Origin: a virus
IMG/VR virus record: IMGVR_UViG_3300043772_001644
Location: 1 to 36,113 of that record
Reading direction: 5' to 3' (one strand)
Length of the DNA stretch: 36,113 bases
Shown here: in pieces, positions 28,915 through 36,113 of the stretch
How positions within the stretch are numbered: the stretch's first letter is position 1
Layout: every line of letters starts with the position of its first letter
Translations under genes and position numbers: made by a program
The notes under the pieces: model-generated
Databases searched by the model: none
Told to the model about the DNA's origin: nothing
Seen by the model: the letters and a program-made list of their open reading frames with translations, nothing else

Positions 28915-30231
28915 TTAGTTTTGTTGTACGCTTATTTCGTTAGCTTCCACAATAGTCAAAGTGACGTTTACAAGTTCGTTCGTTTCCTCAATCTTAATCT
29001 GCGAATCCTCAATCACTACGGCCACTAAACCGCTTGCTGTTTCCATGTAAACTTCCGGACTGCTTAACAATTCTGCTATCCATTGTCCCCAGAACGCATC
29101 GTAAAAAGTTGATTCAAGTTCGTAAGATTTATTAACAACTTGCTGAATTTTAAACCGCCCTTTGTCGTATGTAGTGGTCGGTGGTGTGGCGGAATAGTTA
29201 AATGATTGCGGTTTTTGTGCCTGTTCGCTTTTTGTACCTTCAAAAACAGTCTTTTTGTTTGTGAACGTGTAAGCATCTACGCCGCCCAACCTATTTAACC
29301 AGTGCAATCTAATTTTATTCGCGCAACAATCGACAATCTGAAACATATACTTAACAGATTGCAACGTGAAAGATGTTCCGATTAGATTTCCGGCTTGGAT
29401 TGAATAATACCAACCGACCGGAATACCCGGAAGGCCTATCGGAAATGCCGGAGGCGTGAAAGTAGTAACAGATAATTGCGGAATACCTACGCCGATTGAA
29501 CGCGGTGTAAATGTTAAATTTGGCGCAACTGAGATATAACCGGCTGAGCCTTGAATGACCTGATTATTGTCATAAATAATAACCCTTATCGCGTTTGTTC
29601 CACTTGTAGGGATATATGTCATGTTTAAATTATCCGTTCTGCAAATAGGAATCGGGTTTGTTGTTGTAGTCGCTGCAGTCGGGTAAACGCTCGGTAAGTT
29701 AGTAAGGAAATAACGGTCATAAACGCCTCCGACGGTCGGATAATCAATTGCGTAACTATCCATGCCAATAAAATCCAATGTTTGTCTGCAACCGATAACA
29801 GAATAAGTACCAAACGGTATTGTATCAACTACCAATACTGGAGGTGAACCCGTTGTAAGTGGCACTAAATCGTTTGTTATTGGGTCTCGGTACGCATAAT
29901 AAACTATTAACGCCGTATCTGTATGGCAGTCAGTACATAAAACATCATACGCCGCGTTTAAAAACTTTGGGAACGGCCTCGATATGTCAGTCGGGTTCGG
30001 TGCGCTTACTGATTGCAAAATCTTTGCTACATCAAACTCAAAATAATAATTTATCGGTGCTGCCCCTACCGTATATGCCGGCGGTTTGTATAATTCAGTT
30101 ACTAATAAACCATCGACAAAAACTAAAGCCCTTGCGCGAACTAAAGGGAATGCGCTCGGCTGAGATGTAACGTAATAGTTAGGCCGATACATACTATTCG
30201 GTAAGTATGGAGGCGTGTAAAATACTGCCAT
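28915..30231 (-). CDS. Tail structural protein, possible distal tail component, 438 aa
   Basis: A beta-rich protein with phage-typical IRLHWLNRLGGVDAYTF (about residue 305-322), which I associate with Bacteroidota phage tail proteins near the tape measure. The first half (YPNSMYRPNYYVTSQPSAF) has further strands and ends with KYELESTFYDAFWGQWIAELLSSPEVYM-like sequence. Cysteine pairs CTDC and CC occur. It lies next to the hub-like gene with 1 bp spacing. A Dit-like role is inferred. Confidence 0.6.
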   Translation of the reverse strand: MAVFYTPPYLPNSMYRPNYYVTSQPSAFPLVRARALVFVDGLLVTELYKPPAYTVGAAPINYYFEFDVAKILQSVSAPNPTDISRPFPKFLNAAYDVLCTDCHTDTALIVYYAYRDPITNDLVPLTTGSPPVLVVDTIPFGTYSVIGCRQTLDFIGMDSYAIDYPTVGGVYDRYFLTNLPSVYPTAATTTTNPIPICRTDNLNMTYIPTSGTNAIRVIIYDNNQVIQGSAGYISVAPNLTFTPRSIGVGIPQLSVTTFTPPAFPIGLPGIPVGWYYSIQAGNLIGTSFTLQSVKYMFQIVDCCANKIRLHWLNRLGGVDAYTFTNKKTVFEGTKSEQAQKPQSFNYSATPPTTTYDKGRFKIQQVVNKSYELESTFYDAFWGQWIAELLSSPEVYMETASGLVAVVIEDSQIKIEETNELVNVTLTIVEANEISVQQN

Positions 30232-30542
30232 TATTTTTCGTTTAGATAGTTTTTTAATTCAGGATCTGCGGCTGCCTCAGTATTAAAGTTTGAAACCCAA
30301 CTTTCGGCCGTTGTGTATGGTAAAGTATTTGTTTTTCTCGATACGCGAGCGAATGCCAATGCCTGCGAATTGTCGGCCGCTGCATATTTTGTTTTATAAA
30401 CTGCCGGAATTAAAACAATATTCCATTGCTTTTCAAATTGCAAGTTCCAATATTCGAAAACTTGATAAATAATCGTACCGGTGTAATCGACTATTATCTC
30501 ATTATTTGCGGTTGCGCTTGCCTGTGCCTGTTCTAATGTCAT
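30231..30542 (-). CDS. Hypothetical protein, 103 aa
   Basis: I do not recognise this protein. It begins MTLEQAQASATANNEIIVDYTG and has an N-terminal helix, with aromatic middle YQVFEYWNLQFEKQW. It overlaps the head-tail component gene by 4 bp and the tail gene by 1 bp, so it belongs to the tail assembly block. Confidence 0.6.
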   Translation of the reverse strand: MTLEQAQASATANNEIIVDYTGTIIYQVFEYWNLQFEKQWNIVLIPAVYKTKYAAADNSQALAFARVSRKTNTLPYTTAESWVSNFNTEAAADPELKNYLNEK

Positions 30543-31096
30543 TTGATATAGAATTTTATGTTATCAGAATCTTTTTTTTGTACTTCGGTTATAACATCGT
30601 AAAATTTACCTATTAAAAGTTCTTGAAAAGCCTTATTAATTAGTTTTTGTACTTCGTCCTCAGAATCTTTGAGCGCATCGAATATTGCTCCGGTTCGTTT
30701 TCCTGTACTACTATATTTATAACTGCCGCGTGTTGGCATTCCTTCCTGTTTCTGTTTGTAGGCAATGGCAAAAGCCACGCGCTCGGCTTCCTTATCGTTT
30801 TTACCGAGTTTTAACTTTGCAAATCTTTTTAAACCGTCAATATATTTAGAACTTTTCGCGCCGCTGCCCGGATTAAATGGAATCTTTTCAGGCGCTATTC
30901 CAAAGTTTTGAACCATTCCGTAATCTAACATCAAAAATTCGAGCATAACGCTATCCATAGTCGCGTTAACTTTGTATTCTATGCTATCATTTAACGCGCC
31001 TGTCATCTTATGGCCTTGCATGATAAAAGCCTTTTTAACGGCCATTACAATAACCTTACCGACCTCATCGCCTAAACTTTGGAATGTTTCTATCAT
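30539..31096 (-). CDS. HK97 gp10-like head-tail joining / tail component
   Basis: 185 residues. The motif KMTGALNDSIEYKV near residue 31, then YGMVQNFGIAPEKIPF, and GMPTRGSYKYSSTGKRTGAI match HK97-gp10-like neck or tail completion proteins of this host group. The C-terminus is a helix. It overlaps the tail-completion-type gene by 4 bp. Connects head and tail or caps the tail, in the family's known roles. Confidence 0.65.
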   Translation of the reverse strand: MIETFQSLGDEVGKVIVMAVKKAFIMQGHKMTGALNDSIEYKVNATMDSVMLEFLMLDYGMVQNFGIAPEKIPFNPGSGAKSSKYIDGLKRFAKLKLGKNDKEAERVAFAIAYKQKQEGMPTRGSYKYSSTGKRTGAIFDALKDSEDEVQKLINKAFQELLIGKFYDVITEVQKKDSDNIKFYIK

Positions 31097-31665
31097 TGCA
31101 GTTCGTAATCGGTTGTAGGTGGTGGAATATCGTCAAACGGTGCGGGCAACCCTGAAATATTTACAACATCAGTCGGACAATCCCAAATATAATAAATGGT
31201 GAAACGAGTTTCCAACAACACTAAACTGTTATTGTGTGCGTCACTAAGGTAATCAATATCAATTGCTCCGGTGATTCCACATTGGTAATTAGGTGTCCGG
31301 CCTACGCGGTTAAATTCGCTCAGTACATTTACCGCCAAATCTTCCAAATCACTTTGAACCTCAATAATTGAGCGTTGGTTTGTGCTTGCATCGTTATTGT
31401 AGTATTGCAAGTCAGAAAATATAAGGCTACAATTTAAAGTTCCCTTTACAGATTTTTCCTTTATTTCTACCTGAGCAGTTGGATATAAAAATAAAACCGA
31501 CGGATATAAAACCCCGACGGTATTTGTGCCTGTCCAATTGTTTTGGATATTTATGTTAATATCAGAATAATAACCGTAATGATAAAAACCTATTCGCCCG
31601 GCAGTCTGCGCGTTTATGCCTTGACATATCTGGTTAAACAGGTTTGATATTTGAACTAATTTCAT
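31093..31665 (-). CDS. Probable tail completion / terminator-type protein, 190 aa
   Basis: 190 residues. Beta-rich after a helical N-terminus (MKLVQISNLFNQICQG). VKGTLNCSLIFSDL, then EVQSDLEDLAVNVLSEFNRVG and LLETRFTIYYIWDCP, is like tail terminator proteins in Bacteroidota phages. Position before the HK97 gp10-like gene supports that, without proof. It overlaps that gene by 4 bp. Confidence 0.45.
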   Translation of the reverse strand: MKLVQISNLFNQICQGINAQTAGRIGFYHYGYYSDININIQNNWTGTNTVGVLYPSVLFLYPTAQVEIKEKSVKGTLNCSLIFSDLQYYNNDASTNQRSIIEVQSDLEDLAVNVLSEFNRVGRTPNYQCGITGAIDIDYLSDAHNNSLVLLETRFTIYYIWDCPTDVVNISGLPAPFDDIPPPTTDYELQ

Positions 31666-31697
31666 ATAAATATTTTTTAATTATCAAACAAAAGTAA

Positions 31698-31997
31698 TTA
31701 TTTTTTTTTCTTTTTACTTTGTTCCTCAGAATATTTATTTTGATATTCAAATTCTGCCTCAACTGCGGACAAATAAACAAAGGCGTCATATAACGGCGCT
31801 GCCTCTGCTGATTCCATCGGTGTCATGTCCGGTCGGTTAAATATACCACTTTCGGCCAATCGTTTGAGTGTTAAATACCAACCGTATTTAGATGTTAATT
31901 GCTCAATTCCCGCCTTAACTTCGATAAAGCTTGCGCGTTTGTATAGGCTTGAAAACTTAGATGCAATAGTTCGTTGCGTTTCAACAAAAAAAAACCC
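31698..31997 (-). CDS. -1 frame extension of the tail-chaperone-like gene
   Basis: This frame is reached from the upstream gene by a -1 shift at GGGTTTT and has no good start of its own (an in-frame ATG at 32024 is upstream of the slip site). The shifted part adds 97 residues (starting FFVETQRTI, ending EEQSKKKKK) to 201 of the upstream gene, a 298-residue fusion. A gpG/gpGT-like fusion carries the end that binds the tape measure in lambda. The downstream role is inferred. Confidence 0.6.
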   Translation of the reverse strand, partial: GFFFVETQRTIASKFSSLYKRASFIEVKAGIEQLTSKYGWYLTLKRLAESGIFNRPDMTPMESAEAAPLYDAFVYLSAVEAEFEYQNKYSEEQSKKKKK

Positions 31998-32593
31998 ACG
32001 CGCCAAACATCGTAAAGATTCCAATCTAAAAACATCTTTTCGCGCTTTAGTAAAGATGAATGATATTTCTCATCTTTCTTTCTACATAAAACGCAAAGTA
32101 TTTTTGCCATTGCTACCCAATCGCCGCCGGATAAATCTTTCATGTTTTGTTGGAATTGTGCTGACTCTGCGTATTCAATAACCGTACTGTTTTCCATGTA
32201 ACGCTCCGGAAGGTACCAAAACTCGCCATTAACCTCGATAACGTTTGAATATTCCGGTTCTGGAAGGTTGTTTAGTAACTTAGTAATGTATTGAAATAAC
32301 CAAACTAAAGATCCAACCTCCAAATCTTGCAAATCGCTTTCATTATTTCCCGACCAGTAACAGATGCACCGGATAAAATACGGATGCACCTGTTTGGAAA
32401 TGGTCAGGTCGTCAATTTCAGAAATAGCGGTTTCGCGTTCCTCTTCCGTTTCGGCCTTATCTATTTTAACAAGACATTGCGGTTTTGTAGGTTCGACAAA
32501 TTGTAGAAAGTCGATATAACGCTTTAGTGTTATTTCTTTTAACTCGCTTGGTATGTTTATATCAATGCCTGATTCTGTACTAATTTTGAGCAT
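31895..32593 (-). CDS. Tail assembly chaperone-like protein (zero frame)
   Basis: 232 residues, mostly helical, with no clear domain. It starts MLKISTESGIDINIPSELKEITLKRYIDFL and contains the heptamer GGGTTTT at codons 199-201, near its 3' end. The normal stop gives a 32-residue tail (LLKRNELL...ELSN). Frameshift plus a short second frame is the mark of siphovirus tail assembly chaperones. The position just after the terminase is unusual. It overlaps the upstream gene by 14 bp. Confidence 0.6.
   Translation of the reverse strand: MLKISTESGIDINIPSELKEITLKRYIDFLQFVEPTKPQCLVKIDKAETEEERETAISEIDDLTISKQVHPYFIRCICYWSGNNESDLQDLEVGSLVWLFQYITKLLNNLPEPEYSNVIEVNGEFWYLPERYMENSTVIEYAESAQFQQNMKDLSGGDWVAMAKILCVLCRKKDEKYHSSLLKREKMFLDWNLYDVWRVGFFLLKRNELLHLSFQAYTNAQALSKLRRELSN
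31985..31997 (-). promoter_or_regulatory. Predicted -1 ribosomal frameshift site
   Basis: On the minus strand the run is GGG followed by nine T's and G. In the zero frame the heptamer reads G GGT TTT (31997-31991), a fit to X XXY YYZ. The overlapping T TTT TTG fits as well. A short hairpin GTTG-AAACG-CAAC lies just downstream. A sequencing error in the T-run would mimic this. Confidence 0.6.
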
Positions 32594-32921
32594 CGTCGTC
32601 TGCTTTGTATTTGTTAGACTTTTTAAAACGTTTTGGTTTTGCCTCCTGTTCTGGTTCGTTTGCTATAAGTTCCTCGCGTATCTCTTTTGCTTCCATTAAG
32701 GTAACGCGCTTTTCGGTAATGATTTCAGATATTGTTTTTTCCTCTGGCTTTAAGATTCCGCCGCCTGTATTTTTTTGAGGTTGAAATCTATTTCCAGAAC
32801 CTTTGTTGTTTTGTAGGTATCTTTGAACCTGTTGAGATAGTGCGCGCAGTCCAAAGTCGGAAGGATATTTTGCGCTGAGTACGATAATTTCAGTTAGTGT
32901 TTTTAACTCTTCGTTTGTCAT
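32580..32921 (-). CDS. Hypothetical protein between terminase and tail-chaperone-like gene, 113 aa
   Basis: I do not recognise this charged protein. N-terminal helix MTNEELKTLTEIIVLSAKYPSDFGLRALSQQV, then Gly/Asn/Lys-rich linker (NKGSGNRFQPQKNTGGG) and lysine-rich tail (KPKRFKKSNKYK). It may bind nucleic acid. It overlaps the next gene by 14 bp and follows the large terminase by 8 bp. Confidence 0.6.
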   Translation of the reverse strand: MTNEELKTLTEIIVLSAKYPSDFGLRALSQQVQRYLQNNKGSGNRFQPQKNTGGGILKPEEKTISEIITEKRVTLMEAKEIREELIANEPEQEAKPKRFKKSNKYKADDDAQN

Positions 32922-32929
32922 GATAATAA

Positions 32930-34126
32930 TTATTTAGTTGTGAATGATAAAATGCCTTTTCCTTTGTTTGCTGCTAACATTCCGAGTGCGTAATATCTGC
33001 ACGCGTCCCAACAATGATTAAACGCGTCAATCGGCTTGTTTATTTTCGTTCCTGAGCGTTCCTCTTTCCATTTGTAAGCGTTCGCCTCCTTAATCCAATT
33101 ATAAGAATTGCGGGTCAGGTTTATATCGCCATAGCTTCGTAAAATATCGATTGAATAGTTTATACTGTCAGCGCCTTTGTCCGCGCCTTTAATATTCCAA
33201 CCGTAAAGTTTTAATTCTTGGATTGATTTAGGGTCGGCGCTATCAGCAAAGATTAAATCATGTTTAGTTACGCCGGCCTCAATCAATAGTTTATTTATAT
33301 CTCGGTTTGTTAGTCCTGTTTGATATATCAATTCTTCGCCGTACAAAACGCCATCTGATAAGCCACACTTAACAAGCGTTGTTGGGTCATTAGTGAAACC
33401 GAAGTCCATACCGTAAGCGAATTTATTTAATTGTTCCGGCATTTTGTCTACTGTTCGATAGTTAAATACTAAGCCTTGTATTTTACCGGTCTGTCCTAAT
33501 CCGTACACGCGCCAAAGTTGAGTGTCAATCGTTTTAAGCCTTAATATACCTTGAATAATATTATCGCTTAAAAACGGATTGTGTTCAAAGTTACTGATGA
33601 AATAGGCCACGTTTTGCATCGGTATAACTTTCTCATGAACCCAAAACTCAGCGTTTGGATTATAGTCTATAAATGTCCGGTAAGATGTTCTTAAATCAAG
33701 TTCTGAAAAAACATTATAATCAATACCATTTGCCTCGTTCACAAATAAAACGTGCCTTTTTCCATTCTTTGCATCCTGTGAACTTTCATAACTTGTAAAC
33801 TCGATAATTGAACCATTACGGAAGGTATAAATCTTATCACTATTATTCCATTTTAGAATTTGACTTGAAATGCTTAGATTTTCAGATACAATATTTTGAG
33901 CATCACGAATTGCGCCACGTTTTAGATTCGGTATATCCTGCCCTACAATGGTAATGACAAATTTAGGGTTCTCGATTGCGATTGTAAACAAAACCTGTAA
34001 TATAGAATAAGTCTTACCGGAGGAAGTGCCGCCCTGATTTACGATTGTAACCTTTTTTTTATTATCTAATTTTGGATAATATTTGTCTGGATACTTATTC
34101 CACAAATAAAGGCAGGTTGTTTTCAT
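32930..34126 (-). CDS. terL: Terminase large subunit (PBSX/Terminase_3-like)
   Basis: 398 residues. The ATPase has a Walker A motif GGTSSGKT (32-39) and a Walker B-like stretch HVLFVNEA (125-132, catalytic Glu131). The nuclease domain has GMDFGF (about residue 240) and LIFADSADPKSI, with an ending ...FNHCWDACRYYALGML carrying the last acidic residue. These fit PBSX/Terminase_3 large subunits, which cut and translocate DNA into the procapsid through the portal. It overlaps the DUF5681 gene by 4 bp. Confidence 0.9.
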   Translation of the reverse strand: MKTTCLYLWNKYPDKYYPKLDNKKKVTIVNQGGTSSGKTYSILQVLFTIAIENPKFVITIVGQDIPNLKRGAIRDAQNIVSENLSISSQILKWNNSDKIYTFRNGSIIEFTSYESSQDAKNGKRHVLFVNEANGIDYNVFSELDLRTSYRTFIDYNPNAEFWVHEKVIPMQNVAYFISNFEHNPFLSDNIIQGILRLKTIDTQLWRVYGLGQTGKIQGLVFNYRTVDKMPEQLNKFAYGMDFGFTNDPTTLVKCGLSDGVLYGEELIYQTGLTNRDINKLLIEAGVTKHDLIFADSADPKSIQELKLYGWNIKGADKGADSINYSIDILRSYGDINLTRNSYNWIKEANAYKWKEERSGTKINKPIDAFNHCWDACRYYALGMLAANKGKGILSFTTK

Positions 34127-34455
34127 TCCGGTTTGTATGGTAGTGTTTTTTCGCCTTGTAATACTTCAACCTTAAAGTCTATTTTTTCGCCATCTGCGCC
34201 TGTTATTTCGGTGCGTTGTGTTGGTTTACCATAGCAATATGATAAAAGCATGTCAACGGCCTTTAAATCGCCTTTGAGCGCCTTGTTTACTACGACTGTC
34301 ATTAAGCCGTCAACTAACTGCTGATTGTTTTTCTGTTGTTTGAGTAAATCGGCGATAACGGTTTTTATTTCGCGCAGTTCGTCTTTGGGTCGGCCGTTGG
34401 GGTTGCCTGTTTGACCTTTTTGCCATGGTGGTCTCAAATTTTCTTTTTTAGGCAT
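34123..34455 (-). CDS. DUF5681-type protein, possible small terminase
   Basis: 110 residues. The opening WQKGQTGNPNGRPKDELREI is the DUF5681 signature (GQ.GNP.GRP). A helical body (LIADLLKQQKNNQQLVDGLMTVVVNKALKGDLKAV) and C-terminal basic/acidic part follow. Such proteins often precede the large terminase and may bind DNA for it. It overlaps that gene by 4 bp. Confidence 0.65.
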   Translation of the reverse strand: MPKKENLRPPWQKGQTGNPNGRPKDELREIKTVIADLLKQQKNNQQLVDGLMTVVVNKALKGDLKAVDMLLSYCYGKPTQRTEITGADGEKIDFKVEVLQGEKTLPYKPE

Positions 34456-34476
34456 AATCGGTGTTTTTATCGGTGT

Positions 34477-34806
34477 TTAAAATGGAAGTCCTTCCTCAGA
34501 TTCTACTTCGGTTACTAACATAGATTTTGCGGCTTGTATCTTAGTCCCTATGACTGAATAAGCCTCCAAAGTGATATAATAGTTGCCGTTATATTCGCGC
34601 CCTTTGACGTTAAACTTAACTTCGACCTCTTCGCCGGTTTTGTATCCCTCGATTAGGTTGCAGTTGTCTTTAAAGAGTTCGAATTTTATTGTCTGCGGAT
34701 ATTTAGATTCTGATTCAGTAAGGATAAATTCACGTTTTTTGAAAGACTTTGTTTCGAAAATTTGGGTATCTTTAACCTCTTTGATTGTGCCTTTAAATTT
34801 GTACAT
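34477..34806 (-). CDS. SSB-like OB-fold protein (DUF3127)
   Basis: 109 residues. MYKFKGTIKEVKDTQIFETKSFKKREFILTE, then KFELFKDNCNLIEGYKTGEEVEVKFNVKGREY, is a DUF3127-type OB-fold pattern. The acidic C-terminus ending in EEGLPF resembles the SSB C-terminal tail (DDDIPF) that binds partner proteins. It probably coats single-stranded DNA. It lies 6 bp after the glycosyltransferase gene and before the small terminase candidate. Confidence 0.7.
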   Translation of the reverse strand: MYKFKGTIKEVKDTQIFETKSFKKREFILTESESKYPQTIKFELFKDNCNLIEGYKTGEEVEVKFNVKGREYNGNYYITLEAYSVIGTKIQAAKSMLVTEVESEEGLPF

Positions 34807-34812
34807 TGATTT

Positions 34813-35589
34813 TTATGGTTTTAAATTTTTCTTAAATACTTTCCAATCTACAAAATGATGGTATCTATTAAATCGAATTACGGTTTTTGCATATTGTGGC
34901 CATACAGCTTCTAACATTTTTGCTTTTAATAATTTCTTTTTAGGGTCATTCCCTTTGTAAAGTTCATCTTGATTTCCACCTTTTAATTTAACTACCGTAC
35001 TTACTTTATTTGTCATATAATAAATACAACTTGCAGTTGTTCCTTCGTTATGTAGAACTTGCAAACATAAATCTACATCTTCGTTATATTTTAATCTCCA
35101 ACGATAAGGTAATGAATTTTTAATTAATAAAGCTGAATATATATGAGTATTCATTTTAAATGATTTTTTTGGTGGTTTAGCAACAAAATATCTATATTCA
35201 AAACCTGCTATATCAATATTATTTTTTTCTGCATATTGTTCAACATATAATAATGGTATTATTCCTTCATTTATTTGTTGTTTTTTTGAATTTATCCATT
35301 TTGCAAAACCATAAATATTATCATCAAATATCCAATGTTTATTATATCCTAAAGATTTCGAATGTTCCCAACAAAAATTTCTTGCAGGGAAACTACCAAG
35401 TCCTAAATTAGAAAAAGGTAATTCTATAATATTTTTTTTACTTATTATTTTTTCATATAATAATTTTTCTTGAGGTTCTATTACAATATAAAAATCTATA
35501 TTATTTTTTATAAAATATTTTGCAGTAATTGGATTATCATATCTACCTTTTGATACTATATAAACTGGGTACTTAGATTCACTTGCCAT
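34813..35589 (-). CDS. TET-associated-type DNA glycosyltransferase (TAGT-like)
   Basis: 258 residues. The start PVYIVSKGRYDNPITAKYF, the central RNFCWEHSKSLGYNKHWIFDDNIYGFAKW (DDN at 89-91 as the nucleotide-sugar metal site), and YNEDVDLCLQVL with a closing YHHFVDWKVFKKNL resemble TAGT-family proteins. In phages these are predicted to add sugars to modified DNA bases. The gene is visibly richer in A/T than its neighbours, suggesting recent acquisition. It overlaps the ParB-like gene by 34 bp. No TET/JBP or base hydroxylase gene is in the window, though one may lie beyond the right edge. Confidence 0.7.
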   Translation of the reverse strand: MASESKYPVYIVSKGRYDNPITAKYFIKNNIDFYIVIEPQEKLLYEKIISKKNIIELPFSNLGLGSFPARNFCWEHSKSLGYNKHWIFDDNIYGFAKWINSKKQQINEGIIPLLYVEQYAEKNNIDIAGFEYRYFVAKPPKKSFKMNTHIYSALLIKNSLPYRWRLKYNEDVDLCLQVLHNEGTTASCIYYMTNKVSTVVKLKGGNQDELYKGNDPKKKLLKAKMLEAVWPQYAKTVIRFNRYHHFVDWKVFKKNLKP

Positions 35590-36113
35590 GCTTGTCCTGA
35601 TTTTTTAACATTTACACCTAAATTTTTTAAATAACTATCAGCTTCGTTAATACCATCAAATACAAATACAACTTTTTGTAAATTATTTGCGTTTCCTATT
35701 GGGTCAAATTCTTCTGTAAAATCGAGTTCATTTTCTGTCATTTGATTTATTTCAAGTGTATTGACAAAATTAGGAACTTCCATTCCCCATTCTTCAAGTT
35801 CTGTGCTGTCCCACTCGTTGGATAAACTTTCGAAGTCATCGCTGCCAAAAGAAACATTGTCTTTGATAACAATGGCGCGTATCTGTTCGCTTGTTAGGTC
35901 TGTTAATATTTTACATGGCAGTTCCTTATATCCTAATTCCTTTGCTGCCCTTAGTCTCATATTGCCACCTATGACAATAAATTGGTTTTCGTATTGGTAG
36001 ACTAACAGTTCACGCGCTGATAACATTTCTGGGTTATCCTGTAAACTTTTGACTAACTTTTCGAATCGCTCTGTTTTAATAAATCTGGGGTTTTTCGGTA
36101 CGTCAGGAATTTG
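35556..36113 (-). CDS. ParB-like nuclease-domain protein (5' end cut by window edge)
   Basis: The frame is open from the right edge. The ATG at 36026 is internal. ParB motif: GGNMRLRAAKELGYKELPCKIL, after PDVPKNPRFIKTERFEKLVKSL. The C-terminal half, after IVIKDNVSFG, is acidic and has no recognised domain. ParB-like proteins beside phage terminase and DNA modification genes are common. They may act as DNA-binding CTP/ATP enzymes or nucleases. The coupling to the glycosyltransferase suggests a joint role in DNA modification or its protection. Confidence 0.75.
   Translation of the reverse strand, partial: QIPDVPKNPRFIKTERFEKLVKSLQDNPEMLSARELLVYQYENQFIVIGGNMRLRAAKELGYKELPCKILTDLTSEQIRAIVIKDNVSFGSDDFESLSNEWDSTELEEWGMEVPNFVNTLEINQMTENELDFTEEFDPIGNANNLQKVVFVFDGINEADSYLKNLGVNVKKSGQAWQVNLSTQFI

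Noticed and set aside
1-36113. Window as a complete circular genome, with the cut methyltransferase joining the cut ParB-like gene
   Set aside because: Joining the ends leaves the two frames out of phase and gives a stop codon about 20 codons after the junction. The two genes are better seen as separate and cut.
1-36113. Integrase, repressor, IS element or rRNA genes
   Set aside because: I looked for these on both strands and found no motif supporting any. Lysogeny can be neither claimed nor excluded.

Overview
The window is a phage genome segment, free phage or prophage, from a flavobacterium-like host in the Bacteroidota. The DNA is AT-rich and start codons lack Shine-Dalgarno sites. Signal peptides end in flavobacterial style (AFSQ|E, TMAQ|S). 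Upstream regions repeatedly carry the Bacteroidota promoter pair TTG and TAnnTTTG about 19-20 bp apart. A roughly 1050-residue tape measure protein, an HK97-type capsid set and a PBSX-like large terminase indicate a long-tailed siphovirus. Every convincing protein gene lies on the minus strand, so transcription runs from the right edge to the left edge. Both edges cut through genes.

Layout in order of transcription. (1) 36113-30231: ParB-like protein, TET-associated-type glycosyltransferase, SSB-like DUF3127 protein, DUF5681 protein (possible small terminase), large terminase, then a tail-chaperone-like gene pair joined by a predicted -1 ribosomal frameshift, and head-tail/tail completion genes. 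(2) 30231-23629: two large tail-tip proteins, one with an inserted C1q-like jelly roll, then the tape measure. (3) 23642-20862: small accessory genes, an HExxH protein, an orphan DNA methyltransferase and two tiny membrane peptides, ended by a strong terminator. (4) 20806-17263: ClpP-type head protease, decoration protein, major capsid protein and probable tail tube protein, ended by another terminator. (5) 17247-11468: portal, connector, two fibre or receptor-binding-type proteins, L,D-transpeptidase-like lysin and holin-like protein, then a terminator. (6) 11436-6767: early operon with ERF recombinase, a GH73 muralytic enzyme, a lipoprotein, a class II tRNA-like gene, a tandem array of small paralogues (MTAVE family) and a MazG-like enzyme. 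(7) 6766-1857: RNA-structured leader, replication genes with an iteron-like array inside the initiator-like gene, a second GH73 enzyme, a RuvC-like resolvase and a Gp157-like protein. (8) 1820-1: terminator, probable sRNA, membrane/coiled-coil pair and a ParB-methyltransferase fusion with a structured leader.

The structural genes are all present but not in the usual siphovirus order. The tail-tip genes precede the tape measure, and the portal follows the capsid and tail tube genes behind a terminator. Regulation appears layered. Three operons share a promoter whose -7 box lies inside an inverted repeat (GTTGTTA and TAACAAC arms). Several terminators separate the units. Three non-coding regions could form elaborate RNA structures. 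No integrase, repressor or CRISPR array is visible. Family assignments come from recognising motifs by eye. No searches were run.
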